Shown: positions 41,361 through 50,062 of the stretch, one piece after another
How positions within the stretch are numbered: position 1 is the first letter of the stretch
Layout: the number at the start of each line of letters is the position of its first letter
Origin: Marinibaculum sp040216765
GTDB lineage: Bacteria; Pseudomonadota; Alphaproteobacteria; Ferrovibrionales; Ferrovibrionaceae
Direction of reading: 5' to 3'
DNA length: 64,000 bases
Assembly: GCA_040216765.1 (NCBI GenBank)
Contig: JAVJON010000007.1
Coordinates: 1-64,000 of the forward strand
Notes under the pieces: generated by a model
Databases searched by the model: none
What the model saw: the letters and a program-made list of their open reading frames with translations, nothing else
Told to the model about the DNA's origin: nothing
Position numbers and translations under genes: made by a program

Positions 41361-42974
41361 ATGCTGCGATTTGCGCCCTGGAAATTGGCTGTTATCGGCC
41401 TTGTCTGCCTGCTTGGCCTGGTCTTTGCCGCGCCCAACCTGCTGACCCGCGAGCAAGCCGCCGAGCTTCCCGGCTGGCTGCCAAACCAGAAGATCAATCT
41501 CGGCCTGGACCTGCGCGGCGGTTCCTACCTGCTGCTGGAGGTCGATACCGGCGCAGTGGTCGAGGAGCGGCTGCAGAACCTGCTGGAATCGGCCCGCTCG
41601 GTACTGCGCGAGGATCGCATCGGCTATACCAAGCTGGCGGTCGAAGGCGGCCAGGTGGTCATCCAGCTGCGCGATCCGGGGCAGATGCAGGCTGCGCGCC
41701 AGAAGCTGGATGAGCTGGCCGAACCGGTCGGCGGCGCGTTGCTGGGCGGCGGGCGCTCCGATGTCGTGATCGAGGCGGACGAGGCCAACGGCCTGATCCG
41801 CATGGGGCTGACCGAGGAAAGCATCCAGAGCCGCGTGCAGAACGCGGTCGGGCAGTCCATCGAGATCGTGCGCCGCAGGCTGGACGAGACCGGGGTGGTC
41901 GAACCGACGATCCAGCGCCAGGGCGCGGACCGGGTCCTGGTCCAGCTGCCCGGCATCGACGACCCGCAGCGCATCAAGGACCTGCTCGGCAAGACCGCGA
42001 AGATGACCTTCCACCTCGTCCGCGGCATCGTCACCGCCGACGACGAGCGCGCACCGCCGGGCACCATGATCGTGCCCTCGTCGCATGAGCTCGACAGCCG
42101 CGGCGAGCCGTTGCGCTACATCGTCAGCCGCAAGGTCGAGGTATCGGGCGAGAACCTGTCGAACGCCAATCCCGGATCCGACCAGCGCAGCGGCGGCCCG
42201 GCGGTGTTCTTCACCTTCGACAACACCGGCACCCGGAAGTTCGCGCGGGTCACCCAGGACAATGTCGGCCGCCCCTTCGCGATCGTCCTCGACGACGAAG
42301 TGATCACCGCGCCGAACATCCGCGAGCCGATCCTGGGCGGCAGCGGCCAGATCAGCGGCGGCTTCACCTTCCAGGAGGCCGCCGACCTCGCCGTCCTGTT
42401 GCGGGCCGGCGCGCTTCCCGCGCCGCTGGAGATCGTCGAGGAGCGCACGGTCGGGCCCGACCTGGGCGCGGATGCCATCGCGGCGGGCGAGATCGCGACC
42501 CTGATCGGCGGCGTGCTTGTCATCGTCTACATGGTGCTGATGTACGGCCTGTTCGGGCTGTTTTCCGCGGTTGCCCTGGTGATCAACCTGATCCTGATCC
42601 TGGGCATCCTGTCGATGCTGCAGGCGACCCTGACCCTGCCGGGCATCGCGGGCATCCTGCTGACCATCGGCATGGCGGTCGATTCCTCGGTGCTGATCTT
42701 CGAGCGGATCCGCGAGGAGGGGCGCCTCGGCAAGGCGCCGATCTCCGCCATGGACGCCGGCTTCTCGCGGGCCTTCGGCACCATCATCGACAGCCAGGCG
42801 ACGACCCTGCTGGCGATGGTCCTGCTGTTCGCCTTCGGCTCCGGCCCGGTGCGCGGTTTCTCGGTGACGATCAGCATCGGCATCGTGACCTCGCTGTTCA
42901 CCTCCATCTGGCTGCTGCGCCTGTTCCTGGTGACATGGCTGCGCAGCCGGCGCCCCACGACCTTGCCGGTCTGA
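41361..42974 (+). CDS. secD: Protein translocase subunit SecD
   Basis: This 537-residue RND-type protein has an N-terminal helix, a large periplasmic domain and five C-terminal helices. LGLDLRGGSYLLLEVD is the SecD D1 motif. GFTFQEAADLAVLLRAGALPAP and ERTVGPDLGADAI mark the P1/membrane boundary. AVDSSVLIFERIREE is the RND helix. With SecF it uses proton-motive force to pull exported proteins through SecYEG. Confidence 0.97.
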   Translation: MLRFAPWKLAVIGLVCLLGLVFAAPNLLTREQAAELPGWLPNQKINLGLDLRGGSYLLLEVDTGAVVEERLQNLLESARSVLREDRIGYTKLAVEGGQVVIQLRDPGQMQAARQKLDELAEPVGGALLGGGRSDVVIEADEANGLIRMGLTEESIQSRVQNAVGQSIEIVRRRLDETGVVEPTIQRQGADRVLVQLPGIDDPQRIKDLLGKTAKMTFHLVRGIVTADDERAPPGTMIVPSSHELDSRGEPLRYIVSRKVEVSGENLSNANPGSDQRSGGPAVFFTFDNTGTRKFARVTQDNVGRPFAIVLDDEVITAPNIREPILGGSGQISGGFTFQEAADLAVLLRAGALPAPLEIVEERTVGPDLGADAIAAGEIATLIGGVLVIVYMVLMYGLFGLFSAVALVINLILILGILSMLQATLTLPGIAGILLTIGMAVDSSVLIFERIREEGRLGKAPISAMDAGFSRAFGTIIDSQATTLLAMVLLFAFGSGPVRGFSVTISIGIVTSLFTSIWLLRLFLVTWLRSRRPTTLPV

Positions 42975-42987
42975 GAGGAGAGCGGTC

Positions 42988-43941
42988 ATGGCATTGGTGC
43001 GGCTGATCCGCGACGATACCAGCATCCCCTTCATGGCGCTGCGCAAGGCGGGCCCGGCGCTGGCCGGGCTGCTGGCGCTGGCGTCCCTTGTCCTGTTCTT
43101 CGTGCCGGGGCTGAACTACGGCATCGACTTCCGCGGCGGCATCGTGGTCGAGGTGCGCACGGACGGGCCGGCCGATTTCGCCGCCATGCGCTCGGCGCTG
43201 ACCGGCCTGGACCTCGGCGATGTCGCGCTGCAGGAGTTCGGCGCCCCCAACGAGGTGCTGATCCGGGTCGAATCCCAGGACGGCAAGCCCGGCGGGCAGG
43301 AAGCGGCGGTCGAAGCCCTGCGGAACATGCTGACCGCGCAGTTCGCGGGCGCCGATATCCGCCGCGTGGAATCGGTCGGCGCCGAGGTCTCCGACGAGCT
43401 GTTCATCGACGGTGTCACGGCGCTGCTCTTCGCCTTCGTGGCGATGCTGGTCTATATCTGGTTCCGCTTCGAATGGCAGTTCGCCGTCGCCGCCGTGGGC
43501 ACCCTGGTGCTGGATGCGCTGATCGGCGTCGGTTTCTTCGCGGTCACCAACATCCCGTTCAACCTGAGCTCCGTCGCTGCCCTGCTGACGATCATCGGCT
43601 ATTCGATCAACGACAAGGTGGTGGTGTTCGACCGGGTGCGGGAGAACCTGCGCAAGTACAAGTCGATGCCGCTGATTGACCTGCTGGACAAGAGCGTCAA
43701 CGATACCCTGACGCGGACGATCGCGACCTCGCTGACGACCTTCATCGCCATTGCGCCGCTGGCGATCATCGGCGGCGAATCCGTCGCCGGTTTCGCCATG
43801 GCGATGATGTTCGGCGTGGTGGTCGGGACCCTGTCGTCGATCTTCGTCGCCGCGCCGCTGGTGCATATGATGGGCGACGAACAGCTGCGTCGCGGCGTGC
43901 AGAAAGAGGCCGAGCCGGAAGCCGGTGGCGCGCGACCCTGA
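42988..43941 (+). CDS. secF: Protein translocase subunit SecF
   Basis: This 317-residue partner of SecD has six helices. GLNYGIDFRGGIVVEV, NIPFNLSSVAALLTIIGYSINDKVVVFDRVREN and the TRTIATSLTTF segment are classic. It starts 13 bases after secD with an AGAGGAGAG ribosome site. Confidence 0.97.
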   Translation: MALVRLIRDDTSIPFMALRKAGPALAGLLALASLVLFFVPGLNYGIDFRGGIVVEVRTDGPADFAAMRSALTGLDLGDVALQEFGAPNEVLIRVESQDGKPGGQEAAVEALRNMLTAQFAGADIRRVESVGAEVSDELFIDGVTALLFAFVAMLVYIWFRFEWQFAVAAVGTLVLDALIGVGFFAVTNIPFNLSSVAALLTIIGYSINDKVVVFDRVRENLRKYKSMPLIDLLDKSVNDTLTRTIATSLTTFIAIAPLAIIGGESVAGFAMAMMFGVVVGTLSSIFVAAPLVHMMGDEQLRRGVQKEAEPEAGGARP

Positions 43942-44001
43942 ATTTCAAGGGCCCTGAATGGGGGCCGCAGGGTGGCAGGAGGCTCGGGAAGGGCGAGGGA
44001 G

Positions 44002-44376
44002 ATGGATCTCACACCGCGCATTCCGGAGGGTCGCCAGGTCATCAACGGCTATGGCGACAGCGGCTTCCGCATAGCGGGCAGGCGCCACGAGGGCTCTGTC
44101 ATCGTGCTGCCGACGCATACCGTGGAATGGCCTGTGGGGCGTCCCGACGAGATCACGGCGGACTCGCTGCAGCCGGTGATGGCCGCGGAGCCGCAGGTCG
44201 AACTGCTGCTGCTCGGCCTGGGGCCGCAGATCCGCCACGTGCCGGCCGCGCTCCGCGCGGCATTGAAGGCCCGGGGCATCGTCGTCGAGGGGTTGGATAC
44301 CGGCGCCGCCGCGCGGACCTACAATGTCCTTCTGGGCGAAAGCCGCCGCGTCGCCGCGGCGCTGATCGCGATCTGA
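44002..44376 (+). CDS. Mth938-like domain protein (NDUFAF3/AAMDC family)
   Basis: This 124-residue single-domain protein belongs to the family of mitochondrial complex I assembly factor NDUFAF3. Segments typical of the fold: INGYGDSGFRIAG, VIVLPTHTVEWPV and LLLLGLGPQIRHVP followed by GIVVEGLDTGAAARTYNVL. Conserved linkage of this gene to secDF is known in bacteria. The start at 44002 omits ten unconserved residues of a longer frame. Confidence 0.82.
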   Translation: MDLTPRIPEGRQVINGYGDSGFRIAGRRHEGSVIVLPTHTVEWPVGRPDEITADSLQPVMAAEPQVELLLLGLGPQIRHVPAALRAALKARGIVVEGLDTGAAARTYNVLLGESRRVAAALIAI

Positions 44377-44388
44377 GGACGGGCGGCC

Positions 44389-44910
44389 ATGGCGGGGCCC
44401 CAGGACCGGCAGTTCCATGGCACGCTGCCGGTCAGCTGGGATCGCCTGCATCACGATACCCGGCTGCTCGCCTCGCAGCTGATCCTGGATGGCCGCAGTT
44501 TCGACGGGATCATCGCGGTAAGCCGCGGCGGCCTGATGGCCGCCGCCGTCCTGGCGCGCGAACTGGAACTGCGGCTGGTGGACACCGTCTGCGTCGGCAG
44601 CTACCGCGGCCGGGTCCAGGGGGACCTGCAGGTGATCAAGTCCGTTCCCGGGGCGGGCAGGGGCATGCTGGTCATCGACGACCTGGCGGATACCGGGGCG
44701 ACGGCGCGGCTGGTGCGGGGGATGCTGCCCGAGGCTTTCCTGGTCGCGATCTACGTGAAACCCAGCGGCCGCGGCAATGTCGACATGTTCGTCACCGAAG
44801 TGCCGCAGGATTGCTGGCTGCTTTTCCCCTGGGACCGGGCCCCGCGCAACATGCCGTCGCTGGTCATGGAGTTTCCCGAGGGACAGGGCCGCCCGGCCGA
44901 GGCCGATTGA
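44389..44910 (+). CDS. gpt: Xanthine-guanine phosphoribosyltransferase, paralogue 1
   Basis: This 173-residue type I phosphoribosyltransferase salvages xanthine or guanine with PRPP. The PRPP loop is VIDDLADTGATA. The N-terminal VSWDRLHHDTRLLA and IIAVSRGGL, and the C-terminal PQDCWLLFPWD are the XGPRT pattern. It starts 12 bases after the Mth938 gene. A second copy follows 78 bases later; by eye the two are about 60% identical. Confidence 0.87.
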   Translation: MAGPQDRQFHGTLPVSWDRLHHDTRLLASQLILDGRSFDGIIAVSRGGLMAAAVLARELELRLVDTVCVGSYRGRVQGDLQVIKSVPGAGRGMLVIDDLADTGATARLVRGMLPEAFLVAIYVKPSGRGNVDMFVTEVPQDCWLLFPWDRAPRNMPSLVMEFPEGQGRPAEAD

Positions 44911-44988
44911 CTGTGGCCCCGCCCGGCCGGCGCCGGCCGACGCAGCGCTGCATCCCAGAACTGAATCCCGACCGATGGAGAAACCGCC

Positions 44989-45501
44989 GTGGAGCATCCC
45001 ATTCGTACCACCCTGGCCGTGACCTGGGATCGCCTGCATGACGATACCAGGCGCCTGGCTGCGCGGCTGATCCAGGACCGGCGACGGTTCGACGGGATCA
45101 TCGCGATCAGCCGCGGCGGCATGGTCCCGGCCGCAATCCTGGCGCGGGAACTGGAACTGCGGCTGGTCGACACCATCAGCATCGCCAGCTACCAGGACCG
45201 GCAGCAGGGCGAGGTGGAGGTCCTCAAGGGGGTCGCGGGCGACGGGAAGGGCATGCTGATCGTCGACGACCTGTCGGATACCGGCGCGACCGCCCGGATG
45301 GTGCGCAAGCTGCTGCCCGAAGCGGCTGCCTTCGTCACCGTCTATGTGAAGCCGGAGGGCCGTGACTGCGTGGACATCTTCATCTCGGAGGTGCCGCAGG
45401 ACTGCTGGATCCTGTTCCCCTGGGATACCTCGGCGCAGCATGTGGCGCCGATGGCCCTGGCGGCAGCCGACCGGTCCCGGCCGGACACCATCGCCGACTG
45501 A
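44989..45501 (+). CDS. gpt: Xanthine-guanine phosphoribosyltransferase, paralogue 2
   Basis: This 170-residue paralogue of the upstream gene has PRPP loop IVDDLSDTGATA, TWDRLHDDTRRLA and PQDCWILFPWD. It starts with GTG (44989) preceded by GGAG; an ATG 14 bases earlier is out of frame. The base-binding region differs between the copies (CVGSYRGRVQG versus SIASYQDRQQG), so base preference may have diverged. Confidence 0.85.
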   Translation: MEHPIRTTLAVTWDRLHDDTRRLAARLIQDRRRFDGIIAISRGGMVPAAILARELELRLVDTISIASYQDRQQGEVEVLKGVAGDGKGMLIVDDLSDTGATARMVRKLLPEAAAFVTVYVKPEGRDCVDIFISEVPQDCWILFPWDTSAQHVAPMALAAADRSRPDTIAD

Positions 45502-45709
45502 CCGCGCCACTGCGTGGCGACCCCGCCGTAGCGCGGCGGCGATGCCCGGGCAGGGATGTCGTCCGGGCCGGCGCGGGCCGGACTGTCCGACTGCCACAGA
45601 CCGCCTTTACCAAATGTAATTGCTTTGGCCTTTTCATGTGGCGGGCAGAGGAATACCCGCGTCGCTGCACCGCAAGCCCGCGGGGAAACAGCCACGATGG
45701 GGGCCGCCG

Positions 45710-46387
45710 ATGAGGCGCATATGCAGGTACGGGCCGTCCTGTTCCACCGCCGGCCCGGTGCCGGTCCTGTTCTTTTGTCTCGTGCTTGCCGCAATTGTCG
45801 CCGTCTCGAGCGGCTTCGCTGCTGCCCGTGCGGCCGGGGAGGCGGAGCGCAGCCCACACGAACTGATTCCGCTGCTCCGGGATGGCGGCCTGATCATCTA
45901 TCTGCGCCATGCCGCAACGGACCACAGGGAATCCGACAGCGATATCAGTGACCTCAGCCGGTGCGACCTGCAGCGCAACCTCTCCGATCAGGGTCGCCAG
46001 GAAGCGGCAGAGACCGACAAGGCGATCCGCGCGCTCGGCATTCCGATCGGCGCGGTCTATGCCAGCCCCTATTGCCGCACCATCGACACCGCAGGCCTCG
46101 TCTTCGGCCGGTACGAGGTTCTCGACGGACTCAGGGCGACGTTCTTCACCGACGCCGAGGAGACCGCCCGTCTCGCCGCGTTCCTGCGGGAACGGCTGTC
46201 CCAGCCTCCGCCCGCCGGCGGCAATACCGTCCTGGTCGGCCACAGCGCCAACCTGAGCGACGTGACCGCCATCTGGCCGAGGCCCGAAGGGGTGGCGCAT
46301 GTCTTCCGGCCGCTTGGCGATGGCGGTTTCGAGCATCTGGGGCGGATCGTCCCGACGGACTGGCAGAACCTGGTCGCAAAGCGATGA
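45710..46387 (+). CDS. Secreted histidine-phosphatase-fold protein
   Basis: This 225-residue protein has an N-terminal hydrophobic export segment (about 15-40, PVPVLFFCLVLAAIVAV). A phosphoglycerate-mutase-like domain follows. The catalytic His is in YLRHAATDH, and the conserved SPYCRTIDTA and LVGHSANLSD (second His) are present. It is likely periplasmic; the substrate is unknown. Its stop overlaps the ATG of the hybrid histidine kinase, implying coupled translation. The preceding 208 bases hold an AT-richer patch near 45610-45640 but no clear promoter. Confidence 0.8.
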   Translation: MRRICRYGPSCSTAGPVPVLFFCLVLAAIVAVSSGFAAARAAGEAERSPHELIPLLRDGGLIIYLRHAATDHRESDSDISDLSRCDLQRNLSDQGRQEAAETDKAIRALGIPIGAVYASPYCRTIDTAGLVFGRYEVLDGLRATFFTDAEETARLAAFLRERLSQPPPAGGNTVLVGHSANLSDVTAIWPRPEGVAHVFRPLGDGGFEHLGRIVPTDWQNLVAKR

Positions 46388-48537
46388 CATCGGTATTGCC
46401 CATGGCCCGCAATGGCAGGCGGGGCTTCCGGCGTCTGGCTCTGCACTGGCAGTTCATGCTCGCGCCGCTGCTGGGTGCCGCGGCAATGGCCGTGCTCGCC
46501 CTGGTGCTGGTCGATCTCCGGCGCGATCAGGTCGATTGGCTCGCCGAACTGCGCGCCGGAAGCCTCGAACAGATCCGGACCTTCTCCCTGTTGGAGAACC
46601 GGACGGTGCAAAGCCATGCCAGCATCTATCAGCTTCTGGTCAATGCCACGCAGCGCTCCGACGAGGGCGAATTCTATCGGGAATCGAAGCCCCTCCTGAT
46701 CGAGTTGCACGATATCGAGGACCGTCTGGCCCAGGCCATCGAGCAAACGGCGCTGCAGGGCAGCCGTGCCGGGCCCTATCTCCAGCTGGCGTCGGATCTT
46801 GAGACCTACCGGATCAGCGCGACGAACGCCCTGCTGATGGCGACCGTCGATTTCGAGCTGGCGGACCGGGTCATCCGGGACACCACCGCAAACTTCAATC
46901 GGGTGAACGCCCAGTTCCTGGCGATCGACCATGAACTGAATGACCGCCTGCGCGACCTGCTGGCGGAACAGGGCGAGGCTCTCGACAACCAGAGCCGGGT
47001 GCTCGCCCTGGTCTTCGGCATCGCGATCGTGCTGCTGCTGTTGAGCAGCAGCGTCCTGGCGCTGATCCTGTCGCGTGACCTGCGACGCTCCATCCAGGAT
47101 CTCAACGCCCTGACCAGCACATGGCCCGATGGCGGGACATCGGATGACGGCGACGGGTTCCCGGCAACGGGAAGCGAAACCGAACTGCTGGCCGCGGCCA
47201 TTGCCGGGGCGCGGGAGCGCCAGGCAATCCTGCTGCGGGCCCGCGGCGAGCTGGAAGCGGCAAACGCGAGACTTCAGGCAAGTCACGAGGAGGTCGCGAG
47301 ACGCGAGGCGACGCTGGCGCAGCTCAATACGACGCTGAACGACAGGGTCGGCGAACTGCACCGGGTGATCCGTGAGCGCGACGAGGCGGAAGCGGCGCTG
47401 GGGCGATCGCAGCGGCTCGAGGCCGTCGGCCAGCTCACCGGCGGGATCGCGCACGACTTCAACAATCTGTTGAGCGTGATGCTGGGCAATGCCGAGCTGC
47501 TGGAAGACAGCTTCGCCGGCAATCCGCCGGCGCAGCGCCAGGTCGCGACGATCAAGGCAGCTGTCGCCCGCGGCGAGTCGCTGACCAGCCGCCTGCTGGC
47601 CTTTTCCCGCAAACAGTCGCTGTCGCCGCGTGCCACCGACGTATCGCAGCTGATCCGCGGCCTTGAGGAACTGCTCCAACGCAGCCTCGGTGCCGCGATC
47701 GACCTTACGGTCATCAGTGCCGGGGGACTCTGGCCGGTCTGGCTGGACGAACATCAGTTCGAGGCTGCGCTGGTCAACCTTGCCATCAATGCGCGGGATG
47801 CCATGCCGCGCGGCGGAAGCCTCACCATCGAGACGTCGAATGTCGTGCTGGACAACAGCTATGCCGACCTGGCGGAAGAGCTGGCGCCTGGCGACTATGT
47901 CTCGGTGTCCGTGTCCGACACCGGCAGCGGCATGTCGGCCGAGGTGCAGTCCAGGGCGTTCGAGCCCTTTTTCACGACCAAGGATGTCGGGCAGGGCAGC
48001 GGCCTGGGGCTGAGCATGGTCTACGGCTTCATGAAGCAGTCCCGCGGCCATGTGACGATCTACAGCGAGGCCGGTCAGGGCAGCAGCGTTCGGCTCTACC
48101 TGCCACGCCTGGCACAGGCCAGGGCCGACGACCCTGCTCCGGTCGTCGCTGCACCGGTGCCGCAACGGGGCTCGGAACGCATTCTGGTGGTCGAGGACGA
48201 TGTCGACCTGCGTGAAATCCCTGTCACGCTTCTCCGGCGGCACGGCTACATTGTCGAGCAGGCGGGCGACGGCCAGGCCGCCTTGCAGCTCCTGCGAAAG
48301 GCGCCGACCTTCGACCTCATGTTTACCGACGTCGTGTTGCCGGGAGATATGAACGGAATGGAGATCGCTGCCGAAGCCCAGCGCCTGCAGCCGGGGATCA
48401 GGGTCGTCTATGCCACCGGCTACGCGGAGAACGCCGTGGCCCGGTCCGGGCAGTTGCAACCGGACGCGATCACGCTGACGAAGCCCTATCGCGGCAATAT
48501 GCTGCTGGAAACCGTTCGCAGGGTCCTCGACAGCTAG
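46384..48537 (+). CDS. Hybrid sensor histidine kinase with receiver domain
   Basis: This 717-residue membrane kinase has helix 1 at about 20-42 and an all-helical periplasmic sensor of about 165 residues. Helix 2 (about 210-232) and a coiled coil (about 280-340) follow. The HisKA domain has phosphorylated His357 in GGIAHDFNNLL. The HATPase has N-box NLAINARDAMP and G-boxes DTGSGM and GSGLGLSMVYGF. The C-terminal receiver has phospho-acceptor Asp649 in FTDVVLPGDMNG. No separate response regulator is adjacent. It overlaps the secreted phosphatase gene by four bases. Confidence 0.9.
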   Translation: MTSVLPMARNGRRGFRRLALHWQFMLAPLLGAAAMAVLALVLVDLRRDQVDWLAELRAGSLEQIRTFSLLENRTVQSHASIYQLLVNATQRSDEGEFYRESKPLLIELHDIEDRLAQAIEQTALQGSRAGPYLQLASDLETYRISATNALLMATVDFELADRVIRDTTANFNRVNAQFLAIDHELNDRLRDLLAEQGEALDNQSRVLALVFGIAIVLLLLSSSVLALILSRDLRRSIQDLNALTSTWPDGGTSDDGDGFPATGSETELLAAAIAGARERQAILLRARGELEAANARLQASHEEVARREATLAQLNTTLNDRVGELHRVIRERDEAEAALGRSQRLEAVGQLTGGIAHDFNNLLSVMLGNAELLEDSFAGNPPAQRQVATIKAAVARGESLTSRLLAFSRKQSLSPRATDVSQLIRGLEELLQRSLGAAIDLTVISAGGLWPVWLDEHQFEAALVNLAINARDAMPRGGSLTIETSNVVLDNSYADLAEELAPGDYVSVSVSDTGSGMSAEVQSRAFEPFFTTKDVGQGSGLGLSMVYGFMKQSRGHVTIYSEAGQGSSVRLYLPRLAQARADDPAPVVAAPVPQRGSERILVVEDDVDLREIPVTLLRRHGYIVEQAGDGQAALQLLRKAPTFDLMFTDVVLPGDMNGMEIAAEAQRLQPGIRVVYATGYAENAVARSGQLQPDAITLTKPYRGNMLLETVRRVLDS

Positions 48538-48553
48538 CCCGTGCAGCGCCCGG

Positions 48554-48579
48554 GCGCCCTGTCGCCGCGGTCAGGGCGC
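48554..48579. terminator. Hairpin between convergent kinase and GNAT genes
   Basis: GCGCCCTG (48554-48561) pairs with CAGGGCGC (48572-48579) around a 10-base loop, next to the 12-bp palindrome GCGCCCGGGCGC (48546-48557). It overlaps the last codons of the GNAT gene. No T-tract is seen on either side. Confidence 0.35.
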
Positions 48580-49113
48580 GGCAGGGTCGGGCAGGGACAG
48601 GCGCAGGCGCATCGCCTGGCGTGGCTGCAGGGCATCCAGCCCCCGCGCGATCTCGTTGCGCCGGATACCCGCCAGGTGCGGGCGGTCCGCGCCGGGCTCA
48701 AAGGGCGTGAAGCCCAGCCTGGCATAGAACGGCGCATTGAACGGCAGGTCACGGAAGGTTGTCAGTTCCACGGCCGGCAGGCGGCGCCGTGTCGCCCAGT
48801 CGATGACGGTGCGCATCAGCCGGCCGCCGACGCCCCGCCGTCCATGCGCGGGAAGCACCGCCAGCTCGGCCAGCCAGAGCGCATGGTCGCGGACGGCGGC
48901 AGCGGCAAAGCCGATGGGGGCGGACTGGCCGGCCGGCACTGCCACCCACACCGTACCTGCCGCGATGCAGGCATCATAGAACGCGCGATCGCCGGTGGGC
49001 ATGTCGGCGACCTGCGCCAGGCCGAACACCGCGAACAGGTCGGCTGCCTGATCCTCGATCTCGACGATCAGGCCGGCTTCGTCCGGCCGCGCCGGTCGGA
49101 TGGCATAGGTCAT
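48571..49113 (-). CDS. GNAT-family N-acetyltransferase
   Basis: This 180-residue acetyl-CoA-dependent transferase opens YAIRPARPDEAGLIVEIE. The acetyl-CoA pyrophosphate loop is LPAHGRRGVGGRLM, and FNAPFYARLGF is the C-terminal GNAT motif. The substrate is unknown. It is convergent with the hybrid kinase, downstream of sodB on the same strand and separated from it by the sodB terminator. Confidence 0.85.
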   Translation of the reverse strand: MTYAIRPARPDEAGLIVEIEDQAADLFAVFGLAQVADMPTGDRAFYDACIAAGTVWVAVPAGQSAPIGFAAAAVRDHALWLAELAVLPAHGRRGVGGRLMRTVIDWATRRRLPAVELTTFRDLPFNAPFYARLGFTPFEPGADRPHLAGIRRNEIARGLDALQPRQAMRLRLSLPDPAAP

Positions 49114-49141
49114 GGACCCTCTGCGGAAGAATGCCTCTGGG

Positions 49142-49171
49142 AAAAAAAAGGGCGCCCTGCCGGGCGCCCTT
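49142..49171 (-). terminator. Rho-independent terminator of sodB
   Basis: On the minus strand a perfect 10-bp stem AAGGGCGCCC/GGGCGCCCTT with a 4-base loop is followed by a run of eight T (49142-49149 on the plus strand are A). It lies about 40 bases past the sodB stop. It is the clearest intrinsic terminator in the window. Confidence 0.9.
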
Positions 49172-49212
49172 GCGTCCGTGCCGGCGACACCGCCGCCAGC
49201 CGGGCGATTGCC

Positions 49213-49815
49213 TCAGGAGGCCTTGGCGAGGTTCTTGTTGGCGAAGTCCCAGTTCACCAGGTGGTCCAGGAAGGTTTCCATATATTTCGGCCGGGCGTTC
49301 CGGAAGTCGATGTAGTAGGCATGCTCCCAGACATCCATGGTCAGCAGCGGCACGGCGCCGGAGGTCATCGGGTTCTCCGCGTTCGGCGTCTTGGTGACCT
49401 TCAGCTTGCCACCGTCCAGCACCAGCCAGGCCCAGCCGCTGCCGAACTGGGTCGCTCCGGCGGTCTTGAAGGCTTCCACGAACTTGTCGTAGCCGCCCAG
49501 GTCCGCATCGATCTTGTCCGCGATCGCACCGGAGGGCTTGCCGCCGCCCGCGGGCTTCATGCTGTGCCAGTAGAAGGTATGGTTCCAGACCTGCGCGGAA
49601 TTGTTGAAGATCGCGGTCTTGGACGAATCGCCGGCACTGTCCTTGATGATCTCCTCGAGGCTCTTGCCGGCCAGCGGCGTGTCCTTGACGAGGTTGTTCA
49701 GGGTCGTGACGTAGGTGTTGTGATGCTTGCCATGGTGGAAGTCGAGCGTCTCCGCCGAGATATGCGGCGCGAGCGCGTCCTTCGCGTAAGGCAGATCGGG
49801 AAGTTCGAATGCCAT
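49213..49815 (-). CDS. sodB: Superoxide dismutase, Fe type
   Basis: This 200-residue enzyme dismutates superoxide in the cytoplasm. Metal ligands are H27 (DFHHGKHH), H79 (WNHTFYW), D161 and H165 (DVWEHAYYID). The segment ATQFGSGWAW and a Gln just before VWNH are the iron-type pattern. A 10-bp palindrome CCTTATAAGG (49827-49836) lies immediately upstream. Confidence 0.95.
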   Translation of the reverse strand: MAFELPDLPYAKDALAPHISAETLDFHHGKHHNTYVTTLNNLVKDTPLAGKSLEEIIKDSAGDSSKTAIFNNSAQVWNHTFYWHSMKPAGGGKPSGAIADKIDADLGGYDKFVEAFKTAGATQFGSGWAWLVLDGGKLKVTKTPNAENPMTSGAVPLLTMDVWEHAYYIDFRNARPKYMETFLDHLVNWDFANKNLAKAS

Positions 49816-49826
49816 GTCCTAAGACC

Positions 49827-49836
49827 CCTTATAAGG
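49827..49836. promoter_or_regulatory. Palindrome CCTTATAAGG upstream of sodB
   Basis: A perfect 10-bp palindrome lies 11 bases before the sodB ATG and is AT-rich against its background. It overlaps a TATAAG that could be a -10, but it is very close to the start codon. Role unknown. Confidence 0.3.
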
Positions 49837-50062
49837 TTGAGATTTGCGTGCGGGACCTGGGCGCGGGTTGCAGGGCCGAGGCTGCAGGCCGGCTGACCCC
49901 TGCCGCTCCGTCCCCGCGCCGCATAACGGGCGAGATCCCCCTTGGACGCCCTGCTGCCGGATATAAGCCCTGCGCCCTGCAGTCTCAACCGATACCGCCG
50001 GGGCTGGTTCCCGCCGGCGGACCGGGATTGGCCGCAACCGGTCGGGCGGGAGCGCGCGCAGG

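Noticed and set aside
49942..49967. TTGGAC...TATAAG as promoter of the squalene-synthase-like gene
   Set aside because: The spacer is only 14 bases, too short for a normal sigma-70 promoter.
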